From NCBI GenBank assembly GCA_965230065.1, contig OZ245942.1:3410001-3474000 (forward strand): a stretch of 64,000 nt of DNA, in the 5' to 3' direction. The notes under the pieces were generated by a model. It did no database searches and was not told where the DNA came from. It saw only the letters and a program-made list of their open reading frames with translations. Positions 1-8,330 of this stretch are shown here, piece after piece. The position numbers and the translations under genes were made by a program. Position 1 is the stretch's first letter. Every line of letters begins with the position of its first letter. This DNA is from G965230065 sp965230065 (GTDB lineage: Bacteria; Bacteroidota; Bacteroidia; Cytophagales; Cyclobacteriaceae).

Positions 1-363
1 AACTGCTGGGGCCTCACTTCCAGTTATTCCATGCGGGGTTATGCAGGGCACCATCCTGTGGGTAAGGATTTAGGGGTAATTTCCCCCACAGCCGCCCTTT
101 CTTCATTCCCCTATACGCCTGAAAAAAGCATGAATATGTTGAAATTTCTGTATCAGGATGCCGACAGCCTGGTGGGCAAATACGGTCCTTACGATGCTTT
201 CAGTTTTGAACACAATTGGTATTTGCCTCGTTATTTGGCTATTGACCAGGGCCCTGTTCCTGTGATGATTGAAAACCACCGCACCGGTTTGCTCTGGGAT
301 TTGTTCATGTCGTGCCCCGAAGTGCAAGATGGACTGACCAAACTTGGTTTCAATAGTATGTGA
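1..363 (+). CDS. C-terminal end of glucoamylase-like (GH144-type) glycosidase
   Basis: The reading frame is open from the first base and ends at the TGA at 361-363, so only the last 120 residues are present. The visible part has the family's late motifs: NCWGLTSS at the window edge, then GPYDAFS, YLAIDQGPVPVMIEN and LLWDLFMSCPEV, ending in KLGF. These are typical of the Glycoamylase family (PF10091), whose characterised bacterial members are endo-beta-1,2-glucanases of GH144. The signal peptide and catalytic core lie upstream, outside the window, so substrate cannot be judged. The gene is followed immediately by a hairpin repeat. Confidence 0.85.
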   Translation, partial: NCWGLTSSYSMRGYAGHHPVGKDLGVISPTAALSSFPYTPEKSMNMLKFLYQDADSLVGKYGPYDAFSFEHNWYLPRYLAIDQGPVPVMIENHRTGLLWDLFMSCPEVQDGLTKLGFNSM

Positions 364-466
364 ATGTACAGCGAATCGAAGCGATTGCAATGGCTTCGGT
401 CCCGGCGGGGATCGGAGCGGTTCGCCGTTGCGAGGCCGAAGCCACCGCATCCGATTCGGTGTACAC
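363..466. repeat. Imperfect inverted repeat, MITE- or REP-like hairpin
   Basis: TGTACA at 365-370 is mirrored by TGTACA at 460-465, and GGCTTCGG at 392-399 by CCGAAGCC at 436-443. The arms between also pair imperfectly (CGAATCG against CGATTCG). The whole forms a long cruciform directly after the glucanase stop codon. It is more GC-rich than the surrounding intergenic DNA. It could be a dispersed repeat or a transcription terminator; there is no T-tract, so a repeat is favoured. Confidence 0.6.
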
Positions 467-526
467 TCACAGGCACATATTTTGCAATGTTATTGGTATC
501 ATTAATCACATGAAACCAATAAAACT

Positions 527-1237
527 ATGAAATACCTCATCATCACAATCATTAGCCTTTGTGCTGCCAGTACGGCGGCCTGGGCGCAAACCGAAGATAA
601 AACTGTTAAAAAAATTGAAGTGACCGGGCGGGCCGAGCAGGAAATCGTGCCGGATGAAATTTACTTCAACATCACCCTGAAAGAATACCTGGCCGATAAC
701 AAAGAAAAAGTGGGTATAGACAAACTGGAAAGGGAATTGCAAAATGCGGTAAAAAAGGTAGGCATTGAAGCGGAAAACCTGCAAATTCAAAATATCAGCA
801 GCTACAACTACTGGTACTGGAAACAGAAAAAAGCCAAAGATTTTCTGGCCAGCAAGCAGTACCGCATCAAGCTTTCCGAACTTGGTATGATTAATCAGTT
901 GCTGGAATATTTAGACCCCAAAGGTATCCAAAGCACCAACATTGCCGAGTACTCACACTCTGAAATTGAAAAATACCGGAAAGACTTGAAAATCAAAGCA
1001 TTGCAGGCAGCCAAAGAAAAGGCCACCTACATGGTAGAAAGCATAGGTGAGCAACTGGGAGGCGTGCTGGAAATCCAGGAGATAGGCGACGGCTACCAAC
1101 CGCCCATGCCGTATGCACGCAATGCGAAAGTAATGATGATGTCAGAAGCACAGGAAGATATGGCGGTAGCCGAAGATATTGACTTCCAGACGATCAAATT
1201 ACAATACGAGGTAAGGGCCAGCTTTCGTATTCAGTAA
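527..1237 (+). CDS. Secreted SIMPL-domain (DUF541) protein
   Basis: The 236-residue product has a clear signal peptide (residues 1-21, ending AAWAQ) and then a SIMPL/DUF541 fold. The opening strand KKIEVTGRAEQEIVPDEI is the usual start of that family, and the C-terminal part (LQYEVRASF) is its last strand. SIMPL proteins are periplasmic or outer-membrane proteins of poorly defined role, linked in other bacteria to stress tolerance. The ATG at 527 places the signal peptide correctly. It stands alone, convergent with the lactonase-like gene, whose stop is only 25 bases away. Confidence 0.85.
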   Translation: MKYLIITIISLCAASTAAWAQTEDKTVKKIEVTGRAEQEIVPDEIYFNITLKEYLADNKEKVGIDKLERELQNAVKKVGIEAENLQIQNISSYNYWYWKQKKAKDFLASKQYRIKLSELGMINQLLEYLDPKGIQSTNIAEYSHSEIEKYRKDLKIKALQAAKEKATYMVESIGEQLGGVLEIQEIGDGYQPPMPYARNAKVMMMSEAQEDMAVAEDIDFQTIKLQYEVRASFRIQ

Positions 1238-1261
1238 AGGATAATATCCGGCAATTCCAGT

Positions 1262-2374
1262 TTAGGGCCAATCAACAAACTTAATACACATCGCGCCCGG
1301 AATATTTTTGTATTCGTGCAGGAACTGCAATTTACCGGAGCTTTGATGAATGCTGAACACGATGATGTTGTCAGATTCACGATTGGCCAGCAGCAGAAAG
1401 TTGCCCGTGGGGTCAATGATAAAATTGCGTGGCGTTTCGCCCCTGGTGGGTTCATGGCCGATAAACTCCAGCTTTCCATTTTTTTGCACCTTAAACATGG
1501 CCAGTGTGTTCGGCCCCCTGTTGGTTCCGTAAAGAAATTTCCCATTGGGTGTGGTATGAATATCAGCTGATTTGTTGTAATCGGTAAACCCTTCCGGCAA
1601 AAGGCTGTAGGTTTGGGCTACTTTTTTCAGGCCATAATCCTTGTCTAAACTCACGGAAGAAACGCTGCCTACCAATTCATTCAGAACGAACATGGTTTTT
1701 TGGTTGGGGTGTATTTCAAAGTGGCGGGGGCCTGAGCCGGGTTCCATTTTTACAAAAGGTACGGCCGCCGGGCTTAGTTTGCCGGCATTTGCATCCAGTG
1801 CGTAAGCCATCACCTTATCAGTGCCCAGGTCGGGTACATACACATATTGGTTGTTGGGGCTAACAGCTATCATATGCGGATGTGGGCCTTGCTGGCGGTT
1901 TTCGTTTACACTGGAGCCTTCATGGTGGATCGTCTGGCTGGCTGGTTGTAAACTTCCATCTTCATTTACTGCAAACATACTGATGGTACCTCCGCCATAG
2001 TTGGCTACAAACACAAATTTCCCTGTTTGGTCTGTAGACACGAAACAGGGCCCATTGCCTTCACTGGACTGGGAATTGAGCCAGGTGAGTTTGCCTTGCT
2101 CCCCAACCGAAAAGGCAGAAACCTGGTTGTTGCCCACGGCATAAAGGAATTTGTTATCAGGACTGAGGTTGAGGTATGAAGCACCTTTTAAATGTTCGTT
2201 TTGGTCAACTTGTGTAATGCTGCCGTCTTCTTCATTTAAAGAAAAGATGCGAATGCCCGCCGGGTTGTTTTCCCCATTGGCAGCTACGAAAAATAATGAT
2301 TGGGCAAATGCCGAGTTATAAAAAAAAGAGGCCATTAGCAGTAGTGTAGCAATAAGTGTGGTAGTCCGTTTCAT
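1262..2374 (-). CDS. Secreted lactonase-family beta-propeller (6-phosphogluconolactonase-like)
   Basis: This is a seven-bladed propeller of the Lactonase family (PF10282): repeated blades with LNLSPDNKFLYAVG, VANYGGGTISMFAVNEDGSL, GPHPHMIAVSPNNQYVYVPDLG and RHFEIHPNQK, ending near GETPRNFIIDPTGNFLLLANRESDNI. Such proteins include YbhE-type 6-phosphogluconolactonases and muconate cycloisomerase-like enzymes. The start was set at the ATG at 2374, which gives a normal signal peptide (MKRTTTLI through AFAQ); the frame extends 14 codons further upstream but that would bury the signal. Because it is exported, a cytoplasmic pentose phosphate role is unlikely. The true substrate is unknown. Confidence 0.82.
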   Translation of the reverse strand: MKRTTTLIATLLLMASFFYNSAFAQSLFFVAANGENNPAGIRIFSLNEEDGSITQVDQNEHLKGASYLNLSPDNKFLYAVGNNQVSAFSVGEQGKLTWLNSQSSEGNGPCFVSTDQTGKFVFVANYGGGTISMFAVNEDGSLQPASQTIHHEGSSVNENRQQGPHPHMIAVSPNNQYVYVPDLGTDKVMAYALDANAGKLSPAAVPFVKMEPGSGPRHFEIHPNQKTMFVLNELVGSVSSVSLDKDYGLKKVAQTYSLLPEGFTDYNKSADIHTTPNGKFLYGTNRGPNTLAMFKVQKNGKLEFIGHEPTRGETPRNFIIDPTGNFLLLANRESDNIIVFSIHQSSGKLQFLHEYKNIPGAMCIKFVDWP

Positions 2375-2774
2375 AGTTGTAAGGTGTGAAAATTTCATGT
2401 ACATTAAATCATTCATACAGAAAAGTTAAGCAAGCGCAAATTAAACTTTATCTGCATTATGACAAAGCTATTTTTGCTGAGGTTGTGCGAGTAATCAATT
2501 TTATGATAGCCCAAAGCTATCTGCTCACCATCCAGAAGAGGAACTTACCAGGCCCATATCTGAAATTGTTTCATACCAAATTGTAGAAGCACGCAACATT
2601 ATGCATCAGACTGTTGTACTATTCCCCAATTACAAAGATTCACAGAAACCTCTATTTATTTCATAACTACTTGGTTTTCAAATATTTACAAAATATTTCC
2701 GATTTTGGCATTGTTCTTACAATTAGGTTAATCAAATAATTAAATTTTTCAACCTAATCTAAATTTTTGAAATT
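2375..2774. other. AT-rich intergenic region with a divergent promoter zone
   Basis: About 400 bases lie between the divergent lactonase-like gene and the small secreted protein gene at 2775. A 66-codon reading frame at 2386-2586 has no ribosome binding site, no recognisable protein features and overlaps the lactonase 5' region, so it is not called. The only site seen is the TTGGCA element listed separately. Confidence 0.5.
2705..2721 (+). promoter_or_regulatory. Possible sigma-54-type promoter (-24/-12-like)
   Basis: TTGGCATTGTTCTTACA has the TTGGCA -24 element and, with GG-N10 spacing, TTACA where TTGCA is expected. It lies 68 bases (from GG) upstream of the ATG at 2775. Near-identical layouts occur before the genes at 7788 and 8392. 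The -12 element lacks the canonical GC, so this is tentative. Confidence 0.35.
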
Positions 2775-3107
2775 ATGAAAAAGAACATAGTATTAGCTAT
2801 CGCCGTAGGAACCTTTTCTTTTGCAGCTGTAAACGCTTCACCGCTTGCCATCAATACTGCTGATGAAAACGTAGCCGTAGAAGTAGTAATGAACGAAGAA
2901 GGCAGGACTGAAATGACTTTTGAAGAACTGCCCGAAACTGTAAAAACTGCTTTCCAGGAGTCTGACTTTTCTAGCTGGGAAGTACAAAAAGTAGAAAAGG
3001 TTACCCCTGACGAGAACCCCGAAGAAGTAAGTTATGAACTTACGCTTTCTGACGGTTCGCAATCAGGTATCCTTGCTTTTGACGAAGAAGGAAATATCAT
3101 AGAGTAA
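2775..3107 (+). CDS. Small secreted PepSY-like protein, paralogue 1
   Basis: This 110-residue protein has a signal peptide (about residues 1-21, ending VNASP) followed by one small domain. The pattern LPETVKTAFQ, then SSWEVQKVEKV, SYELTLSDGS and a final FDEEGNII matches the PepSY-like fold (PF11396 type): a helix followed by strands, with a Tyr-Glu-Leu strand and an acidic FD-GN turn. It is strongly acidic. A close paralogue lies at 7788-8105, sharing the GRT-MTFEELPE-VKT-FQESD core. PepSY-like domains often modulate secreted enzymes or sensor proteins; no partner is visible here. It is transcribed alone and ended by a strong terminator. Confidence 0.75.
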   Translation: MKKNIVLAIAVGTFSFAAVNASPLAINTADENVAVEVVMNEEGRTEMTFEELPETVKTAFQESDFSSWEVQKVEKVTPDENPEEVSYELTLSDGSQSGILAFDEEGNIIE

Positions 3108-3160
3108 CAAGCTTTAAGCTCATAGATGTATAAGTACTGTTATCAGTACGCTTATTCAAG

Positions 3161-3187
3161 AAACCCCGGCCTCTGCCGGGGTTTTTT
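3161..3187 (+). terminator. Rho-independent terminator
   Basis: A ten-base stem AAACCCCGGC / GCCGGGGTTT with the loop CTCT runs into a T-tract. It sits 54 bases after the stop of the 2775 gene, and just before the convergent GNAT gene. Confidence 0.9.
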
Positions 3188-3213
3188 GGTTTTATATCAT
3201 TCCCTATCTTCTT

Positions 3214-4029
3214 TTAAAACTCAAATATCCAATTCTGACGCAAATAAGCTATATCAAAACCATACCGTCGCATATTTCTAAAACTGCTTACAGGCTTATC
3301 AGGCTTTTCCTCGGCTGTTTCTGAGATGAAATAATCACATTCCAAGGCCATGGCTTCCGAAATTCGGGTTTCCAGCAGCAGGCTTTGTGCACCAAGACCT
3401 CGGTAAGCAGGCAAAGTGCCTGCAAAGGCCATAGAAGCATAGTGATTCATTATATGCAGGGCTCCGGCAGCAATGGCTTTATCACCCGACATTACCAGGT
3501 AATGCCGGTATCCCGGTTTGCCCACCGAAGCGGCCAGCCAATGGGCCAGTTGATCTTCTTTCCAGCCGAAGCTGGTACAGATGATTTGCCCATATACATT
3601 GGCCTGTGCAGCAGTATCAATGTGTACCACTTCTAATTGGGAGTTGCTTCTGGCCAAAAGGGGCTTTGACGTTCTCAGAAGCTTTACCCAGTTGTTGTAA
3701 TGCCTGAAACCTTTCTCCTCCAGCAATACTGACAGATTTTTTTGTTGTGCCAACGGGCTTAGCTGTACAAAAAACCTTTTGGTGCCGACTGCCTTGTAAA
3801 AATGGATGATACTGTCTATGTCATCTGCCTTTACCGGACATTCTACCCCTAAACCAATAACCCTGTTCAGGGCCAGAATATCCAGTTTGGGAACAGCCCC
3901 GGAAAATGCCCCGGCAATCACGCTGGCATAACAGGGCAAGGGAGAGTGGCTGCCGTACAACTTGCTCCAGTAAGCCACTTCGCTGTATTCCAGAGGGGTG
4001 GCTATGTCATTAATAATTGATGTCGTCAT
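3214..4029 (-). CDS. GNAT-family N-acetyltransferase
   Basis: The product of about 271 residues has a C-terminal GNAT fold: HYLVMSGDKAIAAGAL is the beta-4 region, YASMAFAGTLPAYRGLGAQSLLL contains the acetyl-CoA binding R-G-L-G-A pyrophosphate loop, and the end (SSFRNMRRYGFDIAYLRQNW) is the usual N-x-x-x-x-G-F terminal segment. The N-terminal half (SPLPCYASVIAGAFSG, ALNRVIGLG) looks like a degenerate second GNAT domain, as in two-domain family members. The start was placed at ATG 4029; an in-frame ATG nine codons upstream (4056) is also possible. Substrate is unknown. Confidence 0.8.
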   Translation of the reverse strand: MTTSIINDIATPLEYSEVAYWSKLYGSHSPLPCYASVIAGAFSGAVPKLDILALNRVIGLGVECPVKADDIDSIIHFYKAVGTKRFFVQLSPLAQQKNLSVLLEEKGFRHYNNWVKLLRTSKPLLARSNSQLEVVHIDTAAQANVYGQIICTSFGWKEDQLAHWLAASVGKPGYRHYLVMSGDKAIAAGALHIMNHYASMAFAGTLPAYRGLGAQSLLLETRISEAMALECDYFISETAEEKPDKPVSSFRNMRRYGFDIAYLRQNWIFEF

Positions 4030-4068
4030 TTTTAAATAAAATTTTTGACAAGGCATAAGAGTTTTCTT

Positions 4069-4646
4069 TTACTGCTGATATGCACGTTTTTGCATAGGCT
4101 CGGGGATTGTCCCTGCATTTTCCATATCCTGTTTGTTAATATCCCTAAACAAGAGCATGTCTTTTATTTTACCGGTAGCCCCTTGATAAAAACCTGTGTC
4201 ATATTCATGGCTCTTCGGGTTATTAAAAGTACCGAATATAATGTCAAAGATAGACACATCAGAATAGTTGTACTTATGGATACCTTTGGCATGATGTACC
4301 GTATGGGCTTCGGGACGCTGGATAATATAACCCACCCATTGTGGTGTTTTTATATTGGCATGCTGAAAAATAGCGAAGAAATTGGTCACCAAAAGTACTA
4401 TCGTGATGGCCTGGGGCGTAATACCAATTAACAGGGCAAAACATATGCTTCCGAGCAAAGTAAATCCTATCATATCCATAGGGCTAAAGAAAAACGCTCC
4501 ATAAGTATCCATCCTTTCAGCTTCCAGTATTTCACCTTTGGCAGTTGCCGGGCAGGAAACAACGCTTCCCAAATCATCAGTCCTGAATACATGGCAATCA
4601 CAAAAAGAGATACCGGGTCGAGTAATATTGCAATGGGTGTGGGCAT
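4069..4646 (-). pseudogene. Fatty acid hydroxylase / sterol desaturase, internally deleted and out of frame
   Basis: Two pieces of one membrane hydroxylase lie in different frames. From ATG 4646 the first piece encodes MPTPIAILLDPVSLFVIAMY and ends in KVKYWKLKG, a normal N-terminus of the family. The second piece, in the next frame, begins AERMDTYGAFFFSPMDMIGF and keeps the last histidine motif (RPEAHTVHH) and the C-terminal tail. The middle, including the first di-iron histidine boxes and two or more membrane helices, is missing. The junction lies in GCTGAAAGGA (plus strand TCCTTTCAGC, 4512-4521), a word that can be read as part of both the KLKG codons and the AERM codons, so a deletion between two short direct repeats is the likely cause. 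The remaining protein cannot be an active hydroxylase. Confidence 0.8.
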
Positions 4647-4660
4647 GGTTTTTTTGTTTT

Positions 4661-4710
4661 GAAGACCGAAGACGAGAGACCGAAGTTTTACACTTCCGTC
4701 TCCGGCCTTC
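4661..4710. repeat. Intergenic hairpin rich in GAAGACCGAAG words
   Basis: GAAGACCGAAGACGAGAGAC at 4661-4680 pairs imperfectly with the run ending TCCGGCCTTC at 4710, with a T-rich loop near 4686-4691. It lies between the TPR lipoprotein stop and the start of the hydroxylase remnant. It may act as a terminator or be a dispersed repeat. Confidence 0.5.
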
Positions 4711-4718
4711 TGACTAAT

Positions 4719-6470
4719 TTAATTTGCCAAAGGTCCACAAAGGGTGGCTTTCGGCACTTCAGCCATGAATGATCCAAAAGTGTGTTTCTGCTGAATATTT
4801 TGGTAGGCAAAGGCTTTTACCCTTGAGTCTTCCAGCTCAATATCGGCATATTGCCAGGCTTTTTCAAAGCGGGTTTTTACCGCTTCGGCTTCTGCCGCTC
4901 TGCCTTGTTCTACAAGGCTCAGGTACAGTCCGTTCAGGGCAAAACCGTTTTCCGGGTAAAAGTTCAAATCTTCTTCATATACCTTTTCTGCTTCGGAAAA
5001 CCGGCCTGCCCGCAACAAAGCAGCCCCCAGGCTATGGCGCACCGAGAAAAACCAGTCGGGTGGCTCGTTGTAAGTCAGCCCGTCTTCTATGGCCACCGCT
5101 TCTTTCAGTAAGGCAATGGCCGGCTCAAAGTTTCCTTCTTTTACCAGCAGTTCTGCTTCCAGAATATTAGAAGCAATAATTACCAGATTGTCTACTGAGT
5201 TCAGGTCCCAGATGGTGATCTGGGGGAGTTTAGGGTTTTGTTTGATTTCTTTGATGGCTGCCAACGCTTCTTTGGCTCCCTGCAAGTCTCCTTTGGCTGA
5301 GAAGGCCATACCCCGGGCATAGTGCCAGATGGCCAGCGGATAGATGAGGTCATTGTCTGGTTTGGGCAAGCTCAGGATTTCATCCCACTGGGCAAACTTC
5401 GCCATCACGTAGTAGGGAATGATGGTGTAATGTTGCAGGGTTTCTAAGCCTGGCTCCCGCATCAGCGTAGTATCTGAATTGGCGGCTACCCGGAAAGCCG
5501 CATTAATGGCCATTTCACCCCGGCCTTCTAATGCAGCACAAGCAGCCAGAAAGTGCAGGTTATGTGGGTAATAAACGAGTGGATAAGCGCCTTGCGCGTT
5601 ACAGTTTACAATATACAGGCTATCAGCCAATGATGCCCTTATATTCACCTCCGTTCCTTCATGATAATGCCCTGTGCGGATATAAATGTGTGAAGGCATA
5701 TGCACCAGATGACCAGAACCCGGCACCAGGTCAGTGAGTGTGCTGGCTGCTTCAAGTCCTTTGCCCGGATTGTCAGAAGCCTCTACAGCGTGGATGTAAA
5801 AGTGATTGGCCCCTGGATGCTTGGGTGAGCGGCTGATTACTTTATCCAGCAGGGCCACTATTTCCGGTGTCCAGGGTTTGGCTTCTCCGGCGCGGGTGTA
5901 CAAATCCCAGGGGTGTAAATTCATCAAAGATTCGGCATAAATGGCTGTAATGTCGTCATTCTCAGGAAACTGGGTATAGGCTTTTTTCATAGCCTTGGCA
6001 TAATCCTGGTCAAGCACAGCCCGGTCTTTGGTTTTGTTATAGTTGTAGCGGGCAGCCATGGCCTCAATCAACGCCTTTTCCCAGGGTTTTGTATTTCCAG
6101 TCAGGGCCAGGGCTTTGTGAGAAGCTTCGTAGGCTTCCTGTTCCACGTCTTCTTCCATACCTGCGTTGTAGTTGGGCCCCAGCACATAGGCATTGCCCCA
6201 GTAGCACATGGCGCAGGTAGAATCCAGGCGGGCGGCTTCCCGAAAAGCCCGGGCAGCTTCGTTGTGATTGAACCCATAGGTTAGGTTGATGCCCTGGTTG
6301 AACAGCCGCTGCGAAAGCTCTGAGTTGGTAGTAATTTCTATCTTGTAATCGCCCAGGTTATCAAACAAAGGGGCTTGTAAATTTGGTTCTTCTTGCTTTT
6401 TCTGGCAGGAAGAAAAAAGTAAACAGCTTACAATAAAGCTGAAAATAACAGGAATGAAATAAGTTTTCAT
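4719..6470 (-). CDS. TPR-repeat lipoprotein
   Basis: The 583-residue protein starts with a lipoprotein signal (lipobox LFSSC, Cys22) so it should be anchored to a membrane after export. TPR-type helix pairs follow: LFNQGINLTYGFNHNEAARAFREAARLDSTCAMCYWG (N-terminal unit), a central HPGANHFYIHAVEAS / HMPSHIYIRTGHY segment, and C-terminal units LGAALLRAGRFSEAEKVYEEDL and NGFALNGLYLSLVEQGRAAEA. The HxYIHAxEAS and HMPSHIYxR motifs define a widespread family of unknown function in environmental Bacteroidota and Proteobacteria. The gene stands alone, upstream of the AraC regulator in the same orientation but with 149 bases between them. Confidence 0.8.
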   Translation of the reverse strand: MKTYFIPVIFSFIVSCLLFSSCQKKQEEPNLQAPLFDNLGDYKIEITTNSELSQRLFNQGINLTYGFNHNEAARAFREAARLDSTCAMCYWGNAYVLGPNYNAGMEEDVEQEAYEASHKALALTGNTKPWEKALIEAMAARYNYNKTKDRAVLDQDYAKAMKKAYTQFPENDDITAIYAESLMNLHPWDLYTRAGEAKPWTPEIVALLDKVISRSPKHPGANHFYIHAVEASDNPGKGLEAASTLTDLVPGSGHLVHMPSHIYIRTGHYHEGTEVNIRASLADSLYIVNCNAQGAYPLVYYPHNLHFLAACAALEGRGEMAINAAFRVAANSDTTLMREPGLETLQHYTIIPYYVMAKFAQWDEILSLPKPDNDLIYPLAIWHYARGMAFSAKGDLQGAKEALAAIKEIKQNPKLPQITIWDLNSVDNLVIIASNILEAELLVKEGNFEPAIALLKEAVAIEDGLTYNEPPDWFFSVRHSLGAALLRAGRFSEAEKVYEEDLNFYPENGFALNGLYLSLVEQGRAAEAEAVKTRFEKAWQYADIELEDSRVKAFAYQNIQQKHTFGSFMAEVPKATLCGPLAN

Positions 6471-6619
6471 GGTTTGTGGTTTTCTCGACAGTAATAGAAT
6501 TAAACAAATGTTGGCTCAAAAGTAATTTGTACAACCAAAACCAATTTTACTCAAACGTCTAACTTCTTTACTATTTGGTTGGGAAGGGTAAATTCAAGAA
6601 AGAGGGGTAAAATCTTAAT

Positions 6620-7480
6620 TCATTTACTCCGGTATTGAACCGGTGAAGCCCCATATTTTTCTTTAAATATTCGGCTGAAATGGGCCGGGTTTTCAAAGCC
6701 ACTGTCAAAGGCGACTTCGCTGATGTTTTTTTGACTGGTTTCTAATAGCAGTTTTGCATGTTCCAGCCTTTTATACGTTAGCCATTTTCCGGGCGTGGTG
6801 TGATAATATTCATAAAAATCCTTTTTGAAAACAGAAACGCTGCGTTGGGCCATGCGGGCATACTGGGCAACGGTTAAGTTAAACATATAATTTGCTTCCA
6901 TAACCTGCCATAGGGGTGGTTTATCCTGATCGATTATACTGTTGACATACGACAGGAACCCGGCATTTTCAGAATCTAAAAAAATATTGAACAGTAGCTC
7001 TTTGAATTTGAGTTCGAGCAGCCCTTCAGCAGGAGGTAAATTTTGTGTGAAATAAGGCAGGATACTGTAAAAAAACGCATGGGTGGTTTTGTTTACATTT
7101 ATTTCCAGCAACATATCTGTAGGGATTTCGGGCAGGTTTTTCAGGGGCAAATATTGACGATATTCTTTGAACACCTGCCTTAAAAAATCATCCTGAAAGT
7201 AAAAGGCTAGTACTTCCCAGCCTACGAATTCAGGCATTTCCTGGGTATAAGCGGTTTTTCGGGAAAAAAGGCATGAATGCTTTGAAAGCTTCCACGATTT
7301 TCCCCCATGATGCATGGTGCGTGTACCACCCAGGGTAAACATAATTTCGTTATAATGCGAAAAAAGTTTTAAATGTTTTTCAACCTGAGGACATCTGTAA
7401 TATAAAAATAACACTTCTTTTACAGCCAGTTGTTGAATCGTATCAGGATTGGAAACACTATATTCATAGTTGTTAATCAT
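6620..7480 (-). CDS. AraC-family transcriptional regulator
   Basis: The 286-residue protein has a cupin-like sensor half (residues 1 to about 170: FTLGGTRTMHHGGKSWKL, FSRKTAYTQEMPEFVGWEVLAFYF) and a C-terminal double helix-turn-helix (about 185-286). The second helix-turn-helix carries the signature ISEVAFDSGFENPAHFSRIFKEKYGASPVQYR. It should bind DNA directly. The gene is divergent from the small secreted gene at 7788, with 307 bases between, so that promoter region is a candidate target, but no operator was identified. The ligand is unknown. Confidence 0.9.
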   Translation of the reverse strand: MINNYEYSVSNPDTIQQLAVKEVLFLYYRCPQVEKHLKLFSHYNEIMFTLGGTRTMHHGGKSWKLSKHSCLFSRKTAYTQEMPEFVGWEVLAFYFQDDFLRQVFKEYRQYLPLKNLPEIPTDMLLEINVNKTTHAFFYSILPYFTQNLPPAEGLLELKFKELLFNIFLDSENAGFLSYVNSIIDQDKPPLWQVMEANYMFNLTVAQYARMAQRSVSVFKKDFYEYYHTTPGKWLTYKRLEHAKLLLETSQKNISEVAFDSGFENPAHFSRIFKEKYGASPVQYRSK

Positions 7481-7787
7481 ACAAATGCAATTTTAGACTA
7501 TCGGCTGGAATTGTTAAATATACTAATTAATTTTTTCAGAAAGCACCCTCACTTATACAAGCAGTTTTTTTGCAAATACCTCAAACTGTTGAACTATGAA
7601 ACAAAATGTGTAAGAATGGGGTGGTTTTACACATTTTTTTCCGGGAAAAATATTTCACAAAAACAATTAAGATTATGATTGTCAGTCACTTATAGTGATA
7701 AAATATTGTTGGCATCATTATTCTAATAGGAGTTAACAGTATTAACAAACAAAACCTTAATTTTTAACCTAAAACCCATTTAAAACT
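7481..7787. other. Divergent intergenic region
   Basis: This 307-base AT-rich gap separates the AraC gene from the second PepSY-like gene. It holds the TTGGCA-type promoter candidate at 7709-7725 and the likely ribosome binding region before 7788. A short plus-strand reading frame here (from 7430) overlaps the AraC coding sequence and has no protein features. Confidence 0.5.
7709..7725 (+). promoter_or_regulatory. Possible sigma-54-type promoter (-24/-12-like)
   Basis: TTGGCATCATTATTCTA shows TTGGCA followed, at GG-N10 spacing, by TTCTA. It lies 77 bases (from GG) before ATG 7788 and resembles the sites before 2775 and 8392. The -12 part is not canonical (CT in place of GC). Confidence 0.35.
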
Positions 7788-8105
7788 ATGAAACGTATTA
7801 TTGCATTTGCCATAGCATTAGGAACATTTTCATTCGCAGCCAACGCTAACGTTTTGACTGCTGACAACCCTGCCGTAGAAATCGTAATGAGCGAAGACGG
7901 CAGAACACAAATGACTTTTGAAGAATTGCCCGAGGCTGTAAAAACATCTTTCCAGGAGTCTGATTACAGTGAGTGGGAAGTACAGTCAGTATTTAAAGTA
8001 TCTCCTGACGACCAGCCTGAGCAAATTTCTTATGAACTTACGGTAACTGACGGCACCCAACCTACTACCCTGATTTATGATGAAGAAGGTAAAATAGTAG
8101 AGTAA
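7788..8105 (+). CDS. Small secreted PepSY-like protein, paralogue 2
   Basis: The 105-residue protein has a signal peptide (residues 1-20, ending ANANV) and the same single domain as the product of 2775-3107: EDGRTQMTFEELPEAVKTSF, SEWEVQSVFKV, SYELTVTDGTQ and a final YDEEGKIVE. The two paralogues are roughly two-thirds identical by eye. They are 4.7 kb apart, each monocistronic, each with a terminator and each preceded by the same TTGGCA-type element, so they may be co-regulated. Function is unknown; the fold is that of PepSY-like secreted modulators. Confidence 0.75.
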   Translation: MKRIIAFAIALGTFSFAANANVLTADNPAVEIVMSEDGRTQMTFEELPEAVKTSFQESDYSEWEVQSVFKVSPDDQPEQISYELTVTDGTQPTTLIYDEEGKIVE

Positions 8106-8146
8106 ATATTGTGCTCAGCATACTTTAATTTTCATTCATTCATAGA

Positions 8147-8177
8147 GGCCTTCCGGCAAAACCGGGGGGCTTTTTTT
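8147..8177 (+). terminator. Rho-independent terminator
   Basis: GCCTTCCGG and CCGGGGGGC form a nine-base stem with two G-T pairs around the loop CAAAA, followed by seven T. It ends the 7788 transcript. Confidence 0.8.
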
Positions 8178-8330
8178 ATCATTATACCAAGAAAACACAT
8201 GCCAAAATAATCTACAAAATGTAGAATTTTTCTCCACATTGTGGATACTTTCCTTGAATATTCTCAAAGTTTTTTTTATCAATATGCCCTAATAACGCCA
8301 AAAATGGACTTTTTCATGATACAGTACGAT

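Noticed and set aside
2386..2586. 66-codon plus-strand reading frame before the first PepSY-like gene
   Set aside because: No ribosome binding site or protein features; it overlaps the lactonase 5' region and is AT-rich by composition.
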